From assembly GCA_003024785.1 (NCBI GenBank), contig PUQB01000011.1:124001-188000 (forward strand): a stretch of 64,000 nucleotides of DNA, in the 5' to 3' direction. The position numbers and the translations under genes were made by a program. The notes beneath the pieces were generated by a model, which was not told where the DNA came from, did no database searches, and saw nothing but the letters and a program-made list of their open reading frames with translations. Source of the stretch: Selaginella tamariscina (taxonomy: Eukaryota > Streptophyta > Lycopodiopsida > Selaginellales > Selaginellaceae). Positions 58,590 through 64,000 of the stretch are shown piece by piece; positions within the stretch are counted from its first letter, which is position 1; each line of letters begins with the position of its first letter.

Positions 58590-59622
58590 CCAATCCTCTA
58601 TGCCTTTTTGGTCCATAGTGTTTTAGCCCTCGGAACCTCTATGGGGGGCGGGGGGGGAGACTTGCTTTGCTGATATGGATACCAGTCCCTCCTGGTGTGG
58701 AAATTTATTTGTTGGTGCTCCCAGTCATGTTGTACCTTTGTGCACATGAGCCAGGGCGACCAAGAAGCAGGTTGAATCCCTCTTTGGTGTGCATGTCGAG
58801 GACAATGACATTTATCCAAAATTTGACTATTTGGATCTCGATTCCCACTACCCTTAGGATGTCTTTGGGTGTTACCTATGCTTGGTTTGCCATGCGTACG
58901 TGGAAGGGAGTAGGTTCCAAGGTTGGCATACTCAGCTCATGATGGAGTTCCACTAACATGATGTTCATTGCTGACCCTCCGTCTAAAATTATGTTGTTGA
59001 TTGTGCGGCCCGCCATTCAAATTGGAATGGATGGCACGTTCTCCACGAAGTCTACTGTAGTCCTAGTGCCCCTTGGCCAGGGCTTGGCTGATCCCTATGG
59101 CCGAGCCCCGCCTAGCATGGCCGGAGTGAGTGGCGCCCCTTGTCCTGTCAATGCCTTGGCCTCTCCTATGCTGATGGTGGGGTGTTCTTGCATCTCGTGG
59201 TTCCCCTCGATCCTTGGCTTTGGTTGGGCTCTGTCGGTCCTAGAGTAGTTGGCCTTTCAGTGCGCTTCCTCACCCACTGCCTCAACACTAAGGGTTTTAC
59301 TACTTGTTCCTGCTTGAGGTGCCTCCCTTTTCCCCTGGTTCTACATGCATGTGGTCACCTTGTTTTTGTGATCATCCGGATAACTACTCTCCTACTGGTC
59401 TGCCACCCTACGATAGAGTCTTGGATGTACCATTTATGTGCCTCCCTCACATGTGCTGTTCTAAGTACCTTGGTAGTTGATCCGGATGATCTATTGTTAA
59501 GCGCCACTTGACAATTATTATCATCAGTTAGTACATGTTGTACCTTTCCCACTTGGTCACTTTGTCCCATCGCTCGTTCGTGTCGGCTGGCCGTTTGAAG
59601 GTGGTCAAACCACCATCAACCA
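58590..59622 (-). mobile_element. Fragment of the D/E Gypsy family (protease region joined to LTR)
   Basis: Bases 58.6-59.1 kb align in order with the protease region of element E (13.1-13.5 kb). Bases about 59.38-59.62 kb match the first part of the family LTR and end CACCATCAACCA at 59622, the family end. Most of gag is absent, so this is an old, strongly reduced and broken copy on the minus strand. Confidence 0.7.
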
Positions 59623-60530
59623 ATAACAAATCTGCAATACTGATTATGCTTTCACGTAAACAAAAGGAGATAAATATTTAAAGTTGTTTTTATACATTTC
59701 AATCCTTGATATTCCAAATTTAAAAATCTTGATTTTGTTAAGTTCAAACGGACATTATAAAATGGACTACAATATTTTTATATTTTGAAGTACTCTAAGA
59801 TATTTAATTAATGGAAACATAGCCATTAATGCAATGAAACATATTAAAATTAATTAATTAATATAATATATAACAATTAAATTTCACCTAAAAAAATTTA
59901 AATTATACGTTTTAAAAATAAAATTTAATGTATACTGAATAAATTTCTTCCTCACGGCTTTTATCTTTTTATATTACATAATATAAAACACTTAGTTTCT
60001 TAATAAGCTTTAAGTATCAACTATGTACAGATCGGTTGTTGTGTACGTATCCATGTAATAACATATAATTAAATTTAACATTTGTATAATTGGGTTCAAA
60101 ATTAATGAAAGAGTACTAATCTTCCATAAAATAAACCTAGAGAATATCTGCTTAATAAAAATCTTTTATATGTATGCATGTTTACATCTTTATTTTATAC
60201 ATTTTATATAAAATACTCAACTGTATATGCACACATGGATATATAATAAATTTATTTACATTACACTTGCATATAAACTCAGACTGCTACACAAGCATGC
60301 AACACTATACATGTGTTGTGTGTATACGTTTCTATCTATTGGGTGTGTATAATGTACGTCTGCGGATTAATACATTGACTAATGTTGAAGACGTACGACA
60401 GAAGAACAGAACTTGGGAGCTTAAACAAGTCTTCAAGCTTAGGCTATAAGGACCCTAAAACACACACGCGTGCGCAGAGATGGAAACAGACACGTACAGG
60501 TAACGTGCTTCTTTCATTAAACAGCAGAAC
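59623..60530. other. AT-rich stretch without a gene
   Basis: No recognisable coding frame is seen. It is the 3' flank of the spliced minus-strand gene that ends at 60536. Confidence 0.5.
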
Positions 60531-60535
60531 GTGAA

Positions 60536-61194
60536 TTACCACCTACCGTTAGGGAAACCGGGATATCGATACTGGAGAATGGTGTGGCATATGTAATACA
60601 TCTTGTGCTCATCTGTCAAACTCTGGTAATCACTGCTGTCTTTGCAGACCACTCGTGGATACAAATCCAGACTTACCCCGACCGCATAACTATCGTAAAT
60701 AGAATTGAAATAGATAGGCGCTTGGGTATTCACAGCAGCTGTAAAAACATTTACGGTCAAGATTAACTAATGGAGGGGTTAAAATATACTCACGGTGGTT
60801 TAATATCTTCCTTAACATGATATCTTTGTTCAGTGGACGATAAGGAAACTCTGGCGTCTTGTTCAGCGCCCACATTTTCTTCCAATCTCTGAATTTCTTG
60901 TTTTTGTGAGTTAGTGGACAAAGCTTTTGCAGCACTAGCATCGCTAATCTGCAATAAGCAAAGTGTGAACTAACCCCTCTCTCTCTCCCCCCCACACACA
61001 CAATATACATACACATAGATCTATCCAAGCAAATAATTACCTTATTAACCTATTGGGGCCAACCATGGTTCTGGCAATAACCATTCGATTCTCCAGCACG
61101 ATCTTTGCTTCCTTACTACGACAGAATATAAACAGAGGTTCAAACATTGCAGCAACTTGTAAGAGTTTCTCAATCGACCCTTTATGCACTTCTT
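60536..61194 (-). CDS. Small spliced gene of unknown function
   Basis: Three exons on the minus strand keep one frame across two GT..AG introns: 61194-61041, 60948-60794 and 60738-60536, ending YPGFPNGRW and a TAA stop. Consecutive exons share consistent phases (AG/A and C/CT), which is unlikely by chance. The product part (about 170 residues) has a hydrophobic stretch (AAMFEPLFIFC), a basic stretch (THKNKKFRDWKK) and a C-terminal half rich in Tyr and Asp (IYFNSIYDSYAVGVSLDLYPR). I recognise no domain. The first listed exon follows CTTACAG, so an upstream exon exists; a candidate is at 61449-61493 but its phase does not fit. It lies in the same direction just beyond the Mutator-like transposase, where MuDR-type elements keep their second gene. 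Confidence 0.6.
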
Positions 61195-61448
61195 CTGTAA
61201 GAAAATACAGTGATTAATATCTGTATATACAGGGATACAAATTCATACAATATACAAATTAACTGACACTATACATACACATATATAGTCTTTGTCCTAT
61301 CGGTATGCATGTGTACATACAGACCATACATGTATGCCAACAAATGCATGCGGTGTGTGTGTATGTATGTATGTATATATTATAGCAAATGATTCATGTT
61401 TCACATATCTGGTATAACAAGGCGCACACACACACGTATTTGTGTTAC

Positions 61449-61493
61449 CATTGGGTCTCGGCGAAAAGGAGGCTCCGGCTCAGGAGGCTCCAT
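61449..61493 (-). other. Candidate first coding exon (MEPPEPEPPFRRDPM)
   Basis: A 15-codon segment with a clean ATG and a 5' splice site (AATG/GTAACA) lies 254 bases upstream of the exon at 61194. Its phase is off by one relative to that exon, so either a further exon intervenes or the segment is unrelated. Confidence 0.25.
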
Positions 61494-61495
61494 AT

Positions 61496-61635
61496 TATTC
61501 TAGTATATTCGCGGATATTCTAGGGTTATTCTAGCATATTCTCAAGAATATTCTAGAATATATAAGTTTTTTTAATGTGCCGACTGGTTTAATATACGCC
61601 GACTGGCTTAATATATGCCCACTAGCTTAATAAGA
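61496..61635. repeat. TATTCTAG palindromes and a 19-base triplet repeat
   Basis: Bases 61496-61564 hold several ATTCTAG/AGAATATTCT motifs. Bases 61579-61635 hold three tandem copies of GCCGACTGGTTTAATATAC with one to six changes. Both lie between the small gene and the stop codon of the Mutator-like transposase. Confidence 0.7.
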
Positions 61636-61658
61636 CATTATCCTAAACCCTAAACCAT

Positions 61659-64000
61659 TTATCCTTGTAGCACCGGTGGGTCATGAACTCTGTTGCAATT
61701 CACCAGCAAACGGTGGACCTCCATGTCACTGAGCGATCGCCTTTGTAGAAAATATGTGACTTCCGGGTTCAAGCCAAGCACACGGCTATAGACGAAGTAC
61801 ATGTGTACACATGGGCTCCAACTTTTGCTCTTCTGAAATGTAGAACAACTGCATGAAGGATAAGTATTAATAGTCACCTTTGCAGAGTCATTTCCTGCCG
61901 ACACAACGAAAGCCTCCTTCCGTCCTCTAGCTGTCACTTCAACATTTCGCACACAACCTAAAAATGTCTTGGCCTTGCGGAAATTCTTCTCTTGTTCCTT
62001 AGACATTTTTGTTGGAGTCCGAACCATACGTCCTTCGAAAGGTGGAATTGTTGTAGATCCAGCTCCACGTGGTGGCGATGGTGTTTTGTCCTTCTGACCC
62101 TCATCTACTCTTCCTGCCATCCCCTGTAAACCTTCCAGAACAAAGCCTGCATCCTGTAGTTCTCTGACCTCCTCACTTGTCATCTTCGTTTCCTTGAGCA
62201 CAGGCCAAACCGTTGGTGGTGTTGGAAACGTGACCGAAGAATTTTGCCGTTTGGCCGTGTGAAACACCCTGAATTTTTGGGCAGAACCACATCATCTGTT
62301 GTACATACTCCTCATTCCCCAAGGCATCAATGTACATTCGTTTTCCATAGAATCCTGGTGCTGGCACTCTGCTTGGATAACCGATTGGTTTTCCACACAG
62401 AGCAGTTCCTTCTTGATTCATCCCCAAACACTTAACCTTACTGGATGCTCCGATTCGTCTGATGGCCCACTCTGTTTGAGCAATCTCTCTCTCCAAAACC
62501 TCTTCGAACCTTAACCTCTTTCTCCTGTTGTTTTGGACCACCCGCTCTGTGTACTCTACATTATGTCTGTGTGAACGTCGAGCATCAGACTGTTCTGTTC
62601 CTGTGACTGTTCTCCTAACAGTTTGCACTCGAACGTTAGTGGTACACGTGAACTCCGGGCTGGTCAAGTGTTCCTCGCCTTCCACCAGATTAATAATTGT
62701 TGATGGAGATACACTTTTCCCCTCAGAGAGTTTGCGTTGCACTCGTTTCAACAGAGTTTCCTTCGAAGGCCCTGACCCTGTATACCTCCCTTCTATTGCC
62801 GCTTTCACCTTCGCACTCTGCATAACTGCATCGGTGAGGTCTAACATTGTCGCCTCCAGTAGTGATACTCTTTTGGCCAATCTTGCTCTTCTTGCTCTAG
62901 CGTGAATCACTTCAGCATTGTTTGTAGTTGGAACGCTCGCGAGTCCTTCTTCTGTCATGTCTCCCAGTTCCGCCATGGAGATGTGGTCCTCATGCCTGAT
63001 CCACCAAGACAGCCATGTCTTCAAAGCTCGAATGTTTGACGCTCGTCTTCCCAGAAAGACTCGAGAATTGCCAGTTGTTCTTTCTTAGATTGTTCATTCA
63101 GTGCTGCAGGCCAGGCACGAGCAAGCTTCATGTGTTCTTCGCGATGTTCTTCTGCGATCCATTTCTTTGTCACCTGACGCACAGATTGCATAAAGTGAAA
63201 CAGACAGCTTCTTTCCCTCCCTTTCATCTTTGCTCCGTTGTTGAATACTTGGCGCAAGGCTATCCATATCGCTCCAGCCTCATCCGACATGAAACCAGCA
63301 AAGTTGACATTCTCCAAACCCTGCTTCTTACAAACCTCTAGCATTGTGTTCAAGACTTCAGCACTGCACATTATCTTCGCGGCACATATCTTGCGTAAGC
63401 TATAGTCACCATGGATCTGACACTGCAAGAGAGCGTTAGATAACGAAGATTAGAAAGTGTTATGAAGAGTTTTACAACTTACAATGGGTCATAAAGGTGT
63501 ATTCCAATTGTCGCCCAGTCTGGTATGCGGTGCGTGTGGTCCAGAACAACCCATTGATCATGAAGGTCTCCTCCACTTTGACACCTTCTGATGTACTCAA
63601 CTCCTGAACCCGGTCCCTCAACTGTCATTTTGAAGATCAGAGGCTGCTCCTCAGCACTATGCAGTTCCATCCCTGGAACATGTATGACGTGAATGAAAGG
63701 TATTGGCAGCTTTGTCTTCAGCTCCAGAAGACCCTCGTAACCCTCTCTAAAGTGTGTCTCCTTCTGTCTTGATTGTGTAATCCAGTCCCGAGTCCTAAAG
63801 AAAAGGTCACGTCAGTGTGTAGAGATCTAAAAAAAATACCTTCGATGGTTTGTTAGAGGTTCAAGTTTTGAGAGTAAACCAGTGTACGAGACTTCTCCTT
63901 CTTCCTTGAAAAGTTCTTCAAAGATGAGCTCACGCGCGGCTTGAAACTCAATCACTCGTTGATTGGTTCGCGGACTGTTCTTTACCACGTTGTTGACACT
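61659..64000 (-). pseudogene. Mutator-like (MULE) transposase with SWIM zinc finger, 5' end off-window
   Basis: The minus-strand gene enters from the right edge. Parts in order are an exon ending at 63840, a 45-base intron (63795-63839, in phase), and an exon with VVLDHTHRIPDWATIGIHLYDP. After a probable intron (about 63426-63477, phase off by one) comes the MULE transposase core NFAGFMSDEAGAIWIAL...CLFHFMQSVRQVTKKW. A long basic region and a C-terminal SWIM finger (CSCSTFQKSKSWSPCVHMYF, CxC..CxH) end at the stop at 61659-61661. One-base frame changes near 63015 and near 62255 interrupt the frame, so this copy is probably inactive. MULE proteins bind terminal inverted repeats and move the element; the SWIM finger follows the core as in MuDR-type proteins. 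No terminal repeats were found in the window. Confidence 0.82.

Overview
The window is nuclear DNA of a land plant. It contains Gypsy-type LTR retrotransposons nested in one another, hAT and Mutator-like DNA transposon genes, interstitial TTTAGGG repeats and spliced genes with GT..AG introns. Several of those introns are only 45-62 bases long, which is short for a seed plant and would fit a lycophyte-like genome, but I cannot name the organism. No rRNA or tRNA gene, and no ordinary conserved housekeeping gene, was recognised.

Left part (1-31.95 kb): a retrotransposon graveyard. The oldest layer is a badly decayed minus-strand Gypsy element whose pieces lie at 3.38-3.77, 5.43-6.08, 26.2-28.96 and 30.65-31.95 kb. 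It was split by a solo LTR (3766-5429, target duplication AGCAT), by an LTR of the same family at 28964-30652, and by a large plus-strand Gypsy element (6081-26209, duplication GCAAG). That element was itself split by a minus-strand copy of its own family (6959-17084, duplication AACGA). Bases 1-1837 are the start of a further Gypsy element (gag, primer-binding site, LTR) sitting in another LTR of the solo-LTR family.

Middle part (33-57 kb): the most unusual region. A minus-strand spliced gene (35.8-38.75 kb) encodes a ParB-like domain followed by a DNA-methyltransferase-like domain, an architecture I associate with bacterial plasmids and phages. A minus-strand FCP1/NIF-like HAD phosphatase gene (34.8-35.75 kb) lies just downstream. 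Pointing the other way is a plus-strand gene (53.7-56.8 kb) with a DUF8039-like N-terminus and a DDE/RNase-H-like DUF7869-type domain. The N-termini of the two large genes look related. Between them lie two clusters of an 18-base perfect palindrome (GGCGGGATTAATCCCGCC, at least 19 perfect copies plus variants), TG/CA satellite, telomere-like repeats and a large foldback. The left palindrome cluster has been split by a young Gypsy element (39262-48325, duplication GGGAT).

Right part (57-64 kb): a decayed hAT transposase, a fragment of the 6-26 kb Gypsy family, a small three-exon gene of unknown function, and a Mutator-like transposase with a SWIM zinc finger running off the right edge, all but the hAT on the minus strand. 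A 69-base piece of the plus-strand DUF7869-type gene recurs, identical, inside a decayed tandem repeat at 33.75 kb. My reading is that 33-57 kb, and possibly on to 64 kb, derives from one or more large gene-bearing DNA elements later invaded by retrotransposons. This is inference.
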